Positions 17,326 to 25,943 of a DNA stretch of 64,000 bases are shown here, piece after piece. The stretch is from CAVZCK01 sp963798805. Its GTDB lineage: Bacteria > Pseudomonadota > Alphaproteobacteria > Rhizobiales > Rhodomicrobiaceae. Position 1 is the stretch's first letter. Every line of letters starts with the position of its first letter. A program made the position numbers and the translations under genes. Location of the stretch: contig CAWCVC010000010.1 in assembly GCA_963798805.1 (NCBI GenBank), positions 930,001-994,000 on the forward strand, given 5' to 3'. The notes below the pieces were generated by a model. That model was not told where the DNA came from and ran no database searches. It worked only from the letters and a program-made list of their open reading frames with translations.

Positions 17326-19158
17326 ATGCTGAAGCAACGCTACTTTCTCGTCGAGGCGCTGACGGCGATCTTCCTGATCGCGGTTCCCTTCGTGCTGCCC
17401 TATCTCGATTTCCCGCCGACCACGATCAACCGCATCCTGGTCTGGGGCCTGTTCGGCATCGGTTTCGATATCCTGTTCGGCATCACCGGCCTCTTGTCGT
17501 TCGGCCAATCGGCGTTCTACGGCACCGGCGGTTTCGTCGCGGCCTATCTCTTGACGCGCGCGGGCTTCCCGTACGTCATTCCGGCGCTGTTCATCGGCAT
17601 GGCGGTCGCAGCGGCAGTCGGGCTTCTGATCGGGCTGATCGCGCTCAGGCGCACCGGCATCTATTTCGCCATGATCACCGTGGCGATCGCGGAGATCTTC
17701 TTCTTCGTCGAGTTCAATCCGCTATCGCACTATACCGGCGGCGAAAACGGCCTGCCCGGCGTGCCCGTGCCGCGCCTTCCGCTCGGCTTCACCACGCTGC
17801 GCTTCGATACCGATTGGATGATGTACGCCTTCATGGCGTTCTGGTATTTCGTCGGCATCGTCATCGCCCTGCGCATCGTGCGCTCGCCGGTCGGCGCCAT
17901 TCTCCGCGCCATCCGAGACAATCCGCTTCGCGCCGCCGCCGTCGGCCATAACATTCACGGCTACAAGCTCACCGCTTTCGTGATCGCCGCCGCCTATGCC
18001 GGTTTCGCCGGCGGGCTGCTCGGCATGCTGCAGGGTTTCATGCCGCCGGACGCCTTCATGTTCGACAACTCGGGTCAGCTCGTCATGCAGACGGCGATCG
18101 GCGGCGCCGGAACGCTGTTCGGACCGCTCGTCGGCGCGACCGTCTGGCTCTATCTCAGCGATTTCTTCCAGACCACCCTGCATCTGGGAAGCACCTGGAA
18201 GCTCGTGCTCGGCATCGTTTTCGTGCTGTTGGTCTGCTTCCTGCGCCGCGGCATCATCGGCGGCATCATCGATCTGTTCGGTCTCATCGGCACGCGCGCG
18301 CGAAGACGGGAGGAGCCGGAGGAAGCGGCCTGGAGCGCAGAGAACGGTGTGACGGCGCAAGGCTTCGAGCCGACCCGCCGCGCGGCCGTGGCCGACGACG
18401 GCAAGCCGATCCTTGTGGCGCAGGATGTGACCAAACGCTATGGCGGCGTGATCGCCAACAGCGACATCAATTTCAGCGTCTACCGCGGCGAGCTGCGCGG
18501 CATCATCGGTCCGAACGGCGCGGGCAAGAGCACCTTCTTCAAGATGCTGACCTGCGAGGTGCATCCGACCGCCGGCCGCATCCTGTTCGAGGGCCGCGAC
18601 ATCACCGGCTTCCACGTCACCGACGTCTGTCAGCTCGGTCTCACCAAGAGCTACCAGGTAAACCAGCTGTTCACGCGGCTGACCGTGCGCGAGAACATCA
18701 TCATCGCGGCTCTGGCGGAGAAGCGCGGCGCGTTCCGGCTCGACATGTTCAGCACCATCGCCGGCGTCGAGGGCCTGCAGAAGCGCGTCGATGAAACGCT
18801 GAAGCTGGTGCACCTGACCGAGCGCGCCGATTATCCGGTTTCCGAGCTTGCCTATGGCGAGAAGCGCCGGCTGGAGATCGGGCTCGCGCTCGCCACATCG
18901 CCCACGCTCCTGCTGCTCGACGAGCCTCTCGCCGGCATGAGCCCGCGCGAGCGAGCGGAGACGGTGAAGCTGCTGAAATCGATCGCGCGCGGACGCACGA
19001 TGATCGTCATCGACCACGATATGGACGCAATCTTCGAGCTGGCGGAAAAGATCACGGTGCTGCGCGAGGGCTCGGTGCTGGTGGAGGGAACGCCCGAGCA
19101 GATCAAGTCCAACACGGCGGTCCAGGAAGCCTATCTCGGCGGAGTGCACGCGGCATGA
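17326..19158 (+). CDS. livM: Fused LivM permease - LivG ATPase
   Basis: One continuous 610-residue protein. Residues 1 to about 320 are a LivM-type permease with eight or so membrane segments (GITGLLSFGQSAFYGTGGF, IGGAGTLFGPLVGA). A charged linker (about 325-365, ARRREEPEEAAW) leads to a LivG-type ATPase: Walker A GPNGAGKST at 395-403, signature ELAYGEKRR near 507-515, Walker B TLLLLDEPLAGM near 527-538, and the H-loop IVIDHDMDAIFE. In most bacteria these are two genes; fusions occur in some alphaproteobacteria. ATG 17326 is preferred over 17281. The start lies 13 bases after livH and the stop overlaps livF (ATGA). Confidence 0.93.
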   Translation: MLKQRYFLVEALTAIFLIAVPFVLPYLDFPPTTINRILVWGLFGIGFDILFGITGLLSFGQSAFYGTGGFVAAYLLTRAGFPYVIPALFIGMAVAAAVGLLIGLIALRRTGIYFAMITVAIAEIFFFVEFNPLSHYTGGENGLPGVPVPRLPLGFTTLRFDTDWMMYAFMAFWYFVGIVIALRIVRSPVGAILRAIRDNPLRAAAVGHNIHGYKLTAFVIAAAYAGFAGGLLGMLQGFMPPDAFMFDNSGQLVMQTAIGGAGTLFGPLVGATVWLYLSDFFQTTLHLGSTWKLVLGIVFVLLVCFLRRGIIGGIIDLFGLIGTRARRREEPEEAAWSAENGVTAQGFEPTRRAAVADDGKPILVAQDVTKRYGGVIANSDINFSVYRGELRGIIGPNGAGKSTFFKMLTCEVHPTAGRILFEGRDITGFHVTDVCQLGLTKSYQVNQLFTRLTVRENIIIAALAEKRGAFRLDMFSTIAGVEGLQKRVDETLKLVHLTERADYPVSELAYGEKRRLEIGLALATSPTLLLLDEPLAGMSPRERAETVKLLKSIARGRTMIVIDHDMDAIFELAEKITVLREGSVLVEGTPEQIKSNTAVQEAYLGGVHAA

Positions 19159-19853
19159 GCCTACTCGAGGTCAACGGACTGAACAGCTATTACGGCGACT
19201 CGCACATCCTCTTCGATGTTCACTTGCGGGTGGAGGCGCATGAGGTGGTGGCGCTGTTAGGGCGCAACGGCGCCGGCAAGAGCACCACGCTGAAGAGCCT
19301 GATGGGGCTGGTGACGCCGCGCTCCGGCTCGGTGATCCTCGACGGCAAGGACGTCGCCGGCTGGCCGGCGCACCGGATCGCTCAGGCCGGCATGCAGCTG
19401 GTGCCGGAGGAGCGGCGCATCTTTGGCAGCCTCAATGTCGAGGAGAACATCATCCTGGCCGGTCTGACGGCGGAGAGCCGCTGGCCGCTCGAGCGCATCT
19501 ACGCGATGTTTCCGCGGCTGCAGGAGCGGCGCGGCAGCCGCGGCACCGACCTGTCCGGCGGCGAGCAGCAGATGCTGGCGATCGCGCGGGCTCTGGTGCG
19601 CGATCCCAAGATCATCCTCTTGGACGAGCCGTTTGAAGGGCTGGCACCGGTGATCGTGCGCGACCTGATGACCGCTTGCCGCGAGTTGGCTGCCGCCGGT
19701 CAGACCATCGTGCTGGTCGAGCAGAATCTCTCCGCCGCCATGAGTCTCTCCGATCGCGTCTACATCATCAATAACGGCCACATCCTCGAGGCGCTCAGCG
19801 CGCAGGCGGTCCGCGATCAGCCCGAGGTGCTCCACCGCTATCTGGGCGTTTAG
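19155..19853 (+). CDS. livF: Branched-chain amino acid-type ABC ATPase LivF
   Basis: A 232-residue ATPase forming the second nucleotide-binding subunit with the LivG domain encoded just upstream. Walker A GRNGAGKST, the Q-loop region GMQLVPEERRIFGSLNVEEN, signature DLSGGEQQML, Walker B IILLDEPFEGLAP and IVLVEQNLSAAM are all present. Its ATG overlaps the stop of the fused livM-livG gene, so translation is coupled. Confidence 0.94.
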   Translation: MSLLEVNGLNSYYGDSHILFDVHLRVEAHEVVALLGRNGAGKSTTLKSLMGLVTPRSGSVILDGKDVAGWPAHRIAQAGMQLVPEERRIFGSLNVEENIILAGLTAESRWPLERIYAMFPRLQERRGSRGTDLSGGEQQMLAIARALVRDPKIILLDEPFEGLAPVIVRDLMTACRELAAAGQTIVLVEQNLSAAMSLSDRVYIINNGHILEALSAQAVRDQPEVLHRYLGV

Positions 19854-20567
19854 GCGCGGCGCTGGCTGGGCCGGATATCTGCGCCCCGGCGACAATCCGT
19901 TGGTCCTACCGATCTTCGACCGCAGGGGTACGGGTCTGAGGGGATCATAGACGCTATCACCCATTCAGGGGTGGCATCGGCAACGCTCCATTCACCAACT
20001 CCGCAAATTCCGCCTCGCATGTTATCCCCGCAGCTCTCGCCGCCCCTATAATCGGGCCCGTTCCTTCCCGGTAAGGGACGCGGGGCTCGAGACCGGCTCG
20101 CCTACGTTCGGGAAGGGATTGCGGTGCCTGAGGAATCCGCAAGGGCATGGCCAATTCGCGAAGATAGGCCAGCCTTGCGGTGGGTGTAACGAACCCGCAC
20201 TCAGGGGTTTTGCGGCTACGACCCACCTGTTGGCTGGGATGCGCAGGTCACAGGTTCGCCGTCGCAAAGCCCGATCCGGAAAGCCCGTCCCGCCGCCCGG
20301 CCGCTTAAGGGCTCCGCGGCGCTGCCGGGCGCAGGCTTGGCTGGAGGATGGCGAAAGGCCGAACTCCGGCAGGCGATGCGCTTAAGGTGGAAATGGCAGG
20401 CTTTCGCAACACGGATCGGGCTTGGAAGAGGCGGCTGGCGCGCCAGGTCCGGTAAGTGAGCGGACCGGAGCCAAAATATCACCGCGCGCGGGCGGCCGAG
20501 AGGCTGCCATTACCATACGGACCAGCCTTTCGGCTGCCCGCGCCGTCCCTTTGGGGGCGGGACAGGT

Positions 20568-20614
20568 GCATGATCCCGCAAAAGTGGGAACCGGTTTTGC
20601 GGCAAAGATCATGC
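20568..20614. repeat. Rhizobiales REP-like palindrome
   Basis: An imperfect palindrome with outer GCATGATC and GATCATGC and a centre holding GTGGGAACCGGTTTTGCGG. The outer arms and the GTGGGAACCGGTTTT core match a very widespread intergenic palindrome of Rhizobiales genomes that I know from memory. It supports the taxonomic placement. Confidence 0.7.
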
Positions 20615-20738
20615 CCAAACAAACACCGCATCGCCTCGCGGGCTCGCCCGGCGAGGGGATCTGTGTTGGCACGAACTGAACCGCTCACTGTACGGCCGGC
20701 AGGCCGAGCCGGGGTCGCGTTTAGAGCCGCCTCATGGG

Positions 20739-20768
20739 ACCCCGGGTCTTGCTACGCTCGCCCGGGGT
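20739..20768 (-). terminator. Hairpin downstream of hslU
   Basis: ACCCCGGG (20739-20746) pairs with CCCGGGGT (20761-20768) over a 14-base loop, about 60 bases beyond the hslU stop on the leftward strand. There is no T tract, so termination there is possible but unproven. Confidence 0.35.
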
Positions 20769-20829
20769 GAAGAAAGGAGATGACGGAGCAGAATTCCGGC
20801 CACCGGATAACCGACGGACGCGAACCCGC

Positions 20830-22134
20830 TCAGAGGATAAACTTGCTCAGATCGGTATTGTTGGCGAGATCGCCGACATGTTTGCGAACATAGGCGGCAT
20901 CGATGGTCATTGCGGTGTTGCTCTTGTCGGACGCCTCGAAGCTGATCTCGTCGAGCACGCGCTCCATCACGGTCGAGAGCCGCCGCGCGCCGATATTCTC
21001 GACGGCCGAATTCACCTGCACGGCGACGTCGGCGATGGCATCGATGCCGTCTTCGGTGAACTGCAGATCGACGCCCTCGGTCGCCAGCAGCGCGATATAT
21101 TGCTTGATCAGGCTCGCCTGCGGCTCACGCAGGATACGGCGGAAATCCTCGCGGCTGAGCGCGCTCAGCTCGACCCGGATCGGCAGCCGGCCCTGCAATT
21201 CCGGCAGGAGGTCGGCGGGCTTGGCGACGTGGAAGGCGCCGGAGGCGATGAAGAGAATATGGTCGGTCTTGATCGGCCCATATTTGGTGCCGACAGTGGT
21301 GCCTTCGATCAGCGGCAAAAGATCGCGCTGCACGCCTTCGCGGCTGACATCGGCGCCGACCCGCTCGGAGCGCGCACAGATCTTGTCCAGTTCGTCGAGA
21401 AAGACGATGCCGTTATTCTCGACGACCGCGATCGCTTCCTGCACGATCTGGTCATTATCGAGCAGCTTGTCGGACTCCTCGTTGATGAGCAGGGCATAGC
21501 TGTCGCGCACGCTGGTCTTGCGCTTTTTGGTGCGCTGGCCGAGCGCCTTGCCCAGCATCTCGTTGAGATTGATCATGCCGATCTGGCTCCCCGGCATGCC
21601 GGGGATCTCGAAGCTTGGGAAACCGCCGGTGTCGGCCACCTCGACCTCGATCTCCTTGTCATCCAGTTCGCCGGAGCGCAGCCGCTTGCGGAACACATCG
21701 CGCGTCGAAGGCGAGGCGTTGGGGCCGACAAGTGCGGTCACCACCCGTTCCTCGGCGAGCAAATGGGCCTTAGCCTGCACCTCCTTGCGCTTGCTCTCGC
21801 GCACCAGGGAGATGCCGATCTCCATCAGATCGCGGATGATCTGGTCGACGTCGCGGCCGACATAGCCGACCTCGGTGAACTTCGTCGCCTCCACCTTCAG
21901 GAACGGCGCATTGGCGAGCTTGGCCAGCCGCCGCGAAATCTCGGTCTTGCCAACGCCGGTCGGGCCGATCATCAAAATGTTTTTCGGAAGCACCTCCTCA
22001 CGCATTTCCTCGTCGAGCTGCTGCCGGCGCCAGCGGTTGCGCAGCGCGATGGCCACGGCGCGCTTGGCGTCGTTCTGGCCGACGATATAACGGTCGAGTT
22101 CGGAGACGATTTCGCGGGGGGAAAAGTTCGTCAT
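20830..22134 (-). CDS. hslU: HslUV protease ATPase subunit
   Basis: A 434-residue AAA+ unfoldase that feeds proteins to HslV. It starts FSPREIVSELDRYIVGQNDAKRAVAIALRNRWRR in pieces typical of the family; Walker A is GPTGVGKTEI, Walker B VFLDELDKI, and the C-terminus ends LSKFIL, the tail that inserts into HslV to activate it. Full length. It follows hslV by 25 bases on the same strand, as in most bacteria; the pair is usually heat-shock controlled. Confidence 0.97.
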   Translation of the reverse strand: MTNFSPREIVSELDRYIVGQNDAKRAVAIALRNRWRRQQLDEEMREEVLPKNILMIGPTGVGKTEISRRLAKLANAPFLKVEATKFTEVGYVGRDVDQIIRDLMEIGISLVRESKRKEVQAKAHLLAEERVVTALVGPNASPSTRDVFRKRLRSGELDDKEIEVEVADTGGFPSFEIPGMPGSQIGMINLNEMLGKALGQRTKKRKTSVRDSYALLINEESDKLLDNDQIVQEAIAVVENNGIVFLDELDKICARSERVGADVSREGVQRDLLPLIEGTTVGTKYGPIKTDHILFIASGAFHVAKPADLLPELQGRLPIRVELSALSREDFRRILREPQASLIKQYIALLATEGVDLQFTEDGIDAIADVAVQVNSAVENIGARRLSTVMERVLDEISFEASDKSNTAMTIDAAYVRKHVGDLANNTDLSKFIL

Positions 22135-22159
22135 CAGGAAAAGCCAGCGGTCAGAAATT

Positions 22160-22732
22160 TCAACGCTTCACGATCGAGGGAAGCGTTTCCAGGATCAGAT
22201 TGTCGTTGGTATAGACGCAGATGTCGGCGGCGATCGCCATCGCTTTTCTGGCAATGGCTTCCGCGTCCATGTCGGTGTCGTAAAGCGCGCGTGCAGCGGC
22301 GAGTGCGTAATTGCCGCCGGAGCCGATGCCCATCACGTCCATCTCCGGCTCCAGCACGTCGCCCGTGCCGGTCAGGACCAGCGTGTTGGTGCGGTCGGCG
22401 ACGAGCATCATCGCTTCCAGCCGGCGCAGGAATCGGTCGGTGCGCCAGTCCTTCGCCAAATCGACGCAGGCGCGCATCAATTGCTCCGGATATTGATCGA
22501 GCTTGGCTTCCAGGCGCTCCAGCAGGGTGAAGGCGTCGGCGGTCGCCCCGGCGAAACCGGCAATGACATTGCCCTTGCCAATAGTGCGGACCTTGCGGGC
22601 ATTGCCCTTGATGACGGTCTGGCCGAGCGAGACCTGCCCGTCGCCCGCGACGACCACCTTGTCGCCCTTGCGGACCGTGAGGATGGTCGTGCCATGCCAA
22701 TGGGGAAAGCTGGAGGCCGCGTGTTCGCTCAT
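22160..22732 (-). CDS. hslV: HslUV protease proteolytic subunit
   Basis: A 190-residue proteasome-type Thr protease. The first residues MSEHAASSFPHWHG form a propeptide; processing would expose the catalytic threonine of TTILTVRKG. GDGQVSLGQTV, GNARKVR, GFAGATADAFTLLERLE and GIGSGGNYALAAARAL are family landmarks. Three consecutive in-frame ATGs (22738, 22735, 22732) leave the exact start open; I use the last. Divergent from hisB. Confidence 0.95.
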   Translation of the reverse strand: MSEHAASSFPHWHGTTILTVRKGDKVVVAGDGQVSLGQTVIKGNARKVRTIGKGNVIAGFAGATADAFTLLERLEAKLDQYPEQLMRACVDLAKDWRTDRFLRRLEAMMLVADRTNTLVLTGTGDVLEPEMDVMGIGSGGNYALAAARALYDTDMDAEAIARKAMAIAADICVYTNDNLILETLPSIVKR

Positions 22733-22867
22733 CATCATCCGACTTGAGAATGCAACGCTGGATATCGTAAATCGTGTACCCGATATCAAGCTTCTGCGGT
22801 TAAGGTGCAAGTCCAATCGAACCTTTTCGGGGCGCCCCATTCCGTCTTATCCACCCGGACATGATCC

Positions 22868-23461
22868 ATGCGCAAGGCCAGTATAGACCGCAAGACCAAG
22901 GAGACCGAGATCACTGCGACGGTGAACCTCGACGGCAGCGGCGTCTACGATGTCGCAACCGGCGTCGGCTTCCTCGATCACATGCTGGAGCAACTGGCGC
23001 GGCATTCGCTGATCGACATCACCTTGCAGGCCAAGGGCGATCTGCATGTCGACCAGCATCACACGGCCGAGGATGCCGGTATCGTGCTCGGTCAGGCGGT
23101 GGCCAAGGCGCTCGGCGACAAGCGCGGCATCACGCGCTATGCGTCGGTTTTCCTGCCGATGGACGAGGCGCTGACGCGGGTGGCGCTCGATGTCTCCGGG
23201 CGGCCCTACCTGATCTGGAAGGTGGCCTTCCCGGCGGGCAAAATCGGCGATATGGATACGGAGCTGTTCCGCGAATGGTTCCAGGCCTTCGCTCAGAATG
23301 CTGGGCTGACCCTGCACGTCGAAAATCTCTATGGTGAGAATTCGCACCATATCGCGGAAACTTGTTATAAGGGGCTCGCAAGGGCCTTGAGAGCGGCCAT
23401 CGCCATCGACCCCGCACAGCCCGGGGCGCTGCCGTCGACCAAAGGCAAGCTCGGCGATTGA
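22868..23461 (+). CDS. hisB: Imidazoleglycerol-phosphate dehydratase
   Basis: A 197-residue Mn-dependent enzyme, sixth step of histidine synthesis. The two metal-binding repeats appear as GFLDHMLEQLARH and DLHVDQHHTAEDAGI, and again later with ENLYGENSHHIAETCYKGLARALR. Full length for the monofunctional form. First gene of the rightward his cluster, divergent from hslVU. Confidence 0.97.
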   Translation: MRKASIDRKTKETEITATVNLDGSGVYDVATGVGFLDHMLEQLARHSLIDITLQAKGDLHVDQHHTAEDAGIVLGQAVAKALGDKRGITRYASVFLPMDEALTRVALDVSGRPYLIWKVAFPAGKIGDMDTELFREWFQAFAQNAGLTLHVENLYGENSHHIAETCYKGLARALRAAIAIDPAQPGALPSTKGKLGD

Positions 23462-23484
23462 CCGGATTCGCGAAAGGGTAAGGA

Positions 23485-23988
23485 ATGCAGACCTACACGG
23501 TCTATGAGAAGCGCGTCGCGCCGGAGGACATCGAAGAGCGCGCCGGGGATCTGGTGTTCGTCAAGGAGGGCTTTTCCTTCTGGGCGCTGATCGTGCCGGC
23601 GCTGTGGTTTCTGCTGAACGGCGTGTGGCGCGGGCTGATCCTGTATCTCGTCTTGAGCATCGCCCTGGTGGTCGCCCTGACTTCGCTCGGCGCGAGCGAT
23701 GAGGTGCTCTTCTGGAGCGGGCTGGTCCTGAATTTGATTTTCGCCTTCGAGGCGCGCGACATCCATCGCGATACGCTGGAGCACCGAGGCTATGTCCTCA
23801 GGGGCGTGGTTTCGGGCCGCAATCTGGAAGAGGCCGAACGGCGCTTCCTGCTGGAGTGGCTCCCCGAGGCGAGACGCGAACGCGAGCGCGTGGCGGCTAT
23901 GGCCCAGACCGGCACCCCCACGCTCGCCAATCCGGGCAAGGGACAGAGCGTGCCGGTGATCGGGATGTTCCCGGCGCATGGAGGATAA
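23485..23988 (+). CDS. DUF2628 family membrane protein
   Basis: A 167-residue protein of unknown function. EGFSFWALIVPALWFLLNGVWRGLILYL (about residues 29-56) followed by further hydrophobic stretches is the DUF2628 pattern; the family is often found inside his operons in this order. ATG 23485 follows AAGGA closely. Residues 125-150 are charged and helical, and the tail is soluble. It sits 23 bases after hisB and 75 before hisH. Confidence 0.8.
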   Translation: MQTYTVYEKRVAPEDIEERAGDLVFVKEGFSFWALIVPALWFLLNGVWRGLILYLVLSIALVVALTSLGASDEVLFWSGLVLNLIFAFEARDIHRDTLEHRGYVLRGVVSGRNLEEAERRFLLEWLPEARRERERVAAMAQTGTPTLANPGKGQSVPVIGMFPAHGG

Positions 23989-24063
23989 GCGCCGATGCGC
24001 CCGGCTCAAGACCGGGCGACGATGCGGAGACGGTAGCGCCAGTCAAAGGCAAAGACGTAAACC

Positions 24064-24774
24064 ATGGATGTCGCGATTATCGATTACGGCTCAGGCAATC
24101 TGCACTCGGCGGCGAAGGCCTTCGAGCGCGCCGCCCGCGAGGCGGAGACCGGCCACCGCATCCTCGTGACATCCGATCCGGAGACGGTGCTTGGCGCAGA
24201 GCGGATCGTGCTGCCTGGCGTCGGCGCCTATGCCGATTGCTGGGAGGGGCTGAATGCCGTCCCGGGGATGTTCGCGGCCGTCAGGGAGAGCGTCAAGGCC
24301 CGCGGCAAGCCGTTTCTCGGCATCTGCGTTGGGATGCAGCTTCTCTCCGAGCGCGGTCATGAATATCAGGTGACGGAGGGGTTCGGCTGGGTCAAAGGTG
24401 AGGTGCGCCTGATCGAGCCGACCGACGCCAGCCTGAAAATCCCGCATATGGGCTGGAATACGCTGAGCGCGAAGGCGGATCACCCGCTCCTGGAAGACAT
24501 ACCGACCGGCCCTGACGGCTGGCATGCCTATTTCGTCCATTCCTATGCGCTCACGAGCGCCGACCCGAAGGAAGTTGTCGCGGAGGCGGACTATGGCGGC
24601 CCGGTGACGGCAATGGTCGCGAAGGACAACGTCGCCGGGACGCAGTTTCATCCGGAGAAGAGCCAGAAGCTCGGGCTCAGGCTGATTGCCAATTTTCTTC
24701 GGTGGCAGCCGTCAGCAGACGCGACTCGCTCGGCGACGCGGCGCTTTCCGAAAGCACCTTCGCGAGGAGCCTGA
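24064..24774 (+). CDS. hisH: Imidazole glycerol phosphate synthase, glutaminase subunit
   Basis: A 236-residue class I glutaminase that gives ammonia to HisF. The nucleophile is C88 in FLGICVGMQLL, and the His-Glu pair is in GTQFHPEKSQ. The protein is about 20 residues longer than usual: the family normally ends near NFLRW, while here a further basic tail (ATRSATRRFPKAP) is read from sequence that is also the 3' end of the antisense gene at 24677-25063. The tail was probably acquired when that gene was inserted or when the original stop was lost. Confidence 0.95.
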   Translation: MDVAIIDYGSGNLHSAAKAFERAAREAETGHRILVTSDPETVLGAERIVLPGVGAYADCWEGLNAVPGMFAAVRESVKARGKPFLGICVGMQLLSERGHEYQVTEGFGWVKGEVRLIEPTDASLKIPHMGWNTLSAKADHPLLEDIPTGPDGWHAYFVHSYALTSADPKEVVAEADYGGPVTAMVAKDNVAGTQFHPEKSQKLGLRLIANFLRWQPSADATRSATRRFPKAPSRGA

Positions 24775-25063
24775 CGGGAGCACGCTCATGCGTGGTGATG
24801 GCGCTCATACGGCAGGGTGCACCTGGTCCGATGTCCATGCCGGCGACATCGTCGCCGACCTCGCGGACATAAAGTTTGTCGCCGGTGACGAGGTGATCGC
24901 CCAAAACGGAGCGGATTTCGCCGGCGGCCAGATCGGTCTCGACGATCCAGAGGTTGGCGATAGGGTGCTCCCAATCCGCACCCAGCCGCTTGATCTCGGC
25001 GGTGAAGTCCGAATAGTTGTTGCCAGGCCGATAGAGGTCATAGGAAATGATGTAGCGCCGCAT
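24677..25063 (-). CDS. Cas2-like / SinR-family small protein, antisense inside the his operon
   Basis: A 128-residue protein on the opposite strand to the his genes, with ATG 25063 preceded by GAGG. The first 95 residues begin MRRYIISYDLYRPGNNYSDF and contain IANLWIVETDLAAGEIRSVL and GDKLYVREVGDDVAGMDIG. This is the ferredoxin-like pattern of the solitary SinR/Cas2-like family (YDL near residue 8-10, W in the third strand). No CRISPR array or cas gene is present. The last 33 residues lie over the hisH 3' end, tail to tail. Function unknown; related folds include Cas2 and VapD ribonucleases. Confidence 0.6.
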   Translation of the reverse strand: MRRYIISYDLYRPGNNYSDFTAEIKRLGADWEHPIANLWIVETDLAAGEIRSVLGDHLVTGDKLYVREVGDDVAGMDIGPGAPCRMSAITTHERAPVRLLAKVLSESAASPSESRLLTAATEENWQSA

Positions 25064-25199
25064 GGATCCTCAAGTCCGATCAAAGATTTCGGAAGACTCG
25101 GCTCCAGACGCGGGTACGGGAAGGAGCGCACAAAGACGCGCAACGAAACGAGTTGGAGTGTCCCAAAAGCTTGTGTCTGATTTTTGGCAATTGTAACGG

Positions 25200-25943
25200 A
25201 TGAGGCTCTTTCCTGCCATCGATTTAAAGGACGGCCAGTGTGTCCGGCTTCGCCAAGGGCTAATGAGCGAGGCGACCGTCTTCGGCGACGACCCTGCAGC
25301 TCAAGCGCGGGACTTCGAACGCCTGGGCTTCGACTATCTGCATGTTGTTGATTTGAACGGTGCTTTCGAGGGTGAGCCTGTCAATGCGGGGGCGGTGCGC
25401 GCGATATTGCGGACACTATCGATTCCGGTGCAGCTCGGCGGTGGCATCCGTTCGATGCCGCAGATCGACAGCTGGCTGAATGAGGGGATTACCCGTGTTA
25501 TTTTGGGCACAGTCGCGGTGCGCGACCCACAACTTGTGCGTGCCGCCGCGCGAGAATTCCCGCACTGCATCGCTGTAGGTATCGACGCACGCGACGGACG
25601 GGTTGCGATCGAGGGATGGGCCGAGACGAGCGAGCTGACCGCCGCCGATCTGGCGAAGCGATTCGAGGATGCCGGCGTCGCCGCGATCATCTACACCGAT
25701 ATCTCGCGAGATGGGCTACTCACCGGCCTCAATCTCGATGCAACGGCACTCCTGGCCGGCGAGGTCTCGATCCCGGTGATCGCCTCGGGTGGTCTTGCCG
25801 GAATCGAAGATGTGAAACGGCTCGTGCAACCAGACTACGCAATGCTGGAAGGCGCCATTGCCGGGCGGGCGCTTTATGACGGGCGCCTCGACGCGAAGGA
25901 GGCGCTGGCGCTGATCGAGAAAGCCGGAGCCAGCAGGTCATGA
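25200..25943 (+). CDS. hisA: ProFAR isomerase
   Basis: A 247-residue TIM-barrel enzyme isomerising 5'-ProFAR in histidine synthesis. LFPAIDLKDGQCVRL carries the first catalytic aspartate, QLGGGIRSM a phosphate loop, and IYTDISRDGLLTGLN the second catalytic aspartate with IASGGLAGIEDV after it. The start (ATG 25200) has only a weak ribosome binding site, and the gene is 425 bases from hisH because the antisense gene stands between. The stop overlaps the next ATG (ATGA). Confidence 0.96.
   Translation: MRLFPAIDLKDGQCVRLRQGLMSEATVFGDDPAAQARDFERLGFDYLHVVDLNGAFEGEPVNAGAVRAILRTLSIPVQLGGGIRSMPQIDSWLNEGITRVILGTVAVRDPQLVRAAAREFPHCIAVGIDARDGRVAIEGWAETSELTAADLAKRFEDAGVAAIIYTDISRDGLLTGLNLDATALLAGEVSIPVIASGGLAGIEDVKRLVQPDYAMLEGAIAGRALYDGRLDAKEALALIEKAGASRS

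Larger units (their letters stand above)
19854..20829. other. Gene-free, repeat-bearing gap between livF and hslU
   Basis: Nearly one kilobase with no gene that I can support. A leftward frame at 20226-19957 (89 codons) has no recognisable domain and runs across an inverted repeat (GGTGGGT at 20179-20185 with ACCCACC at 20221-20227), so it is probably chance. The gap also holds the palindrome at 20568-20614 and a hairpin after hslU. No tRNA or known structured RNA could be recognised by eye. Confidence 0.5.

Noticed and set aside
19957..20226. An 89-codon leftward frame in the livF-hslU gap
   Set aside because: It runs over an inverted repeat, lacks a ribosome binding site I can see and has no recognisable domain.
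20230..20300. A GGTTCG-bearing stretch checked as a tRNA
   Set aside because: No acceptor stem, D-arm or anticodon arm could be formed around it.
20734..22530. A 598-codon rightward frame antisense to hslU and hslV
   Set aside because: Shadow of two essential-type, strongly conserved genes.
24677..25063. A CRISPR-cas locus suggested by the Cas2-like protein
   Set aside because: No repeat-spacer array and no cas1 or effector genes are seen anywhere in the window; the protein is a solitary family member.
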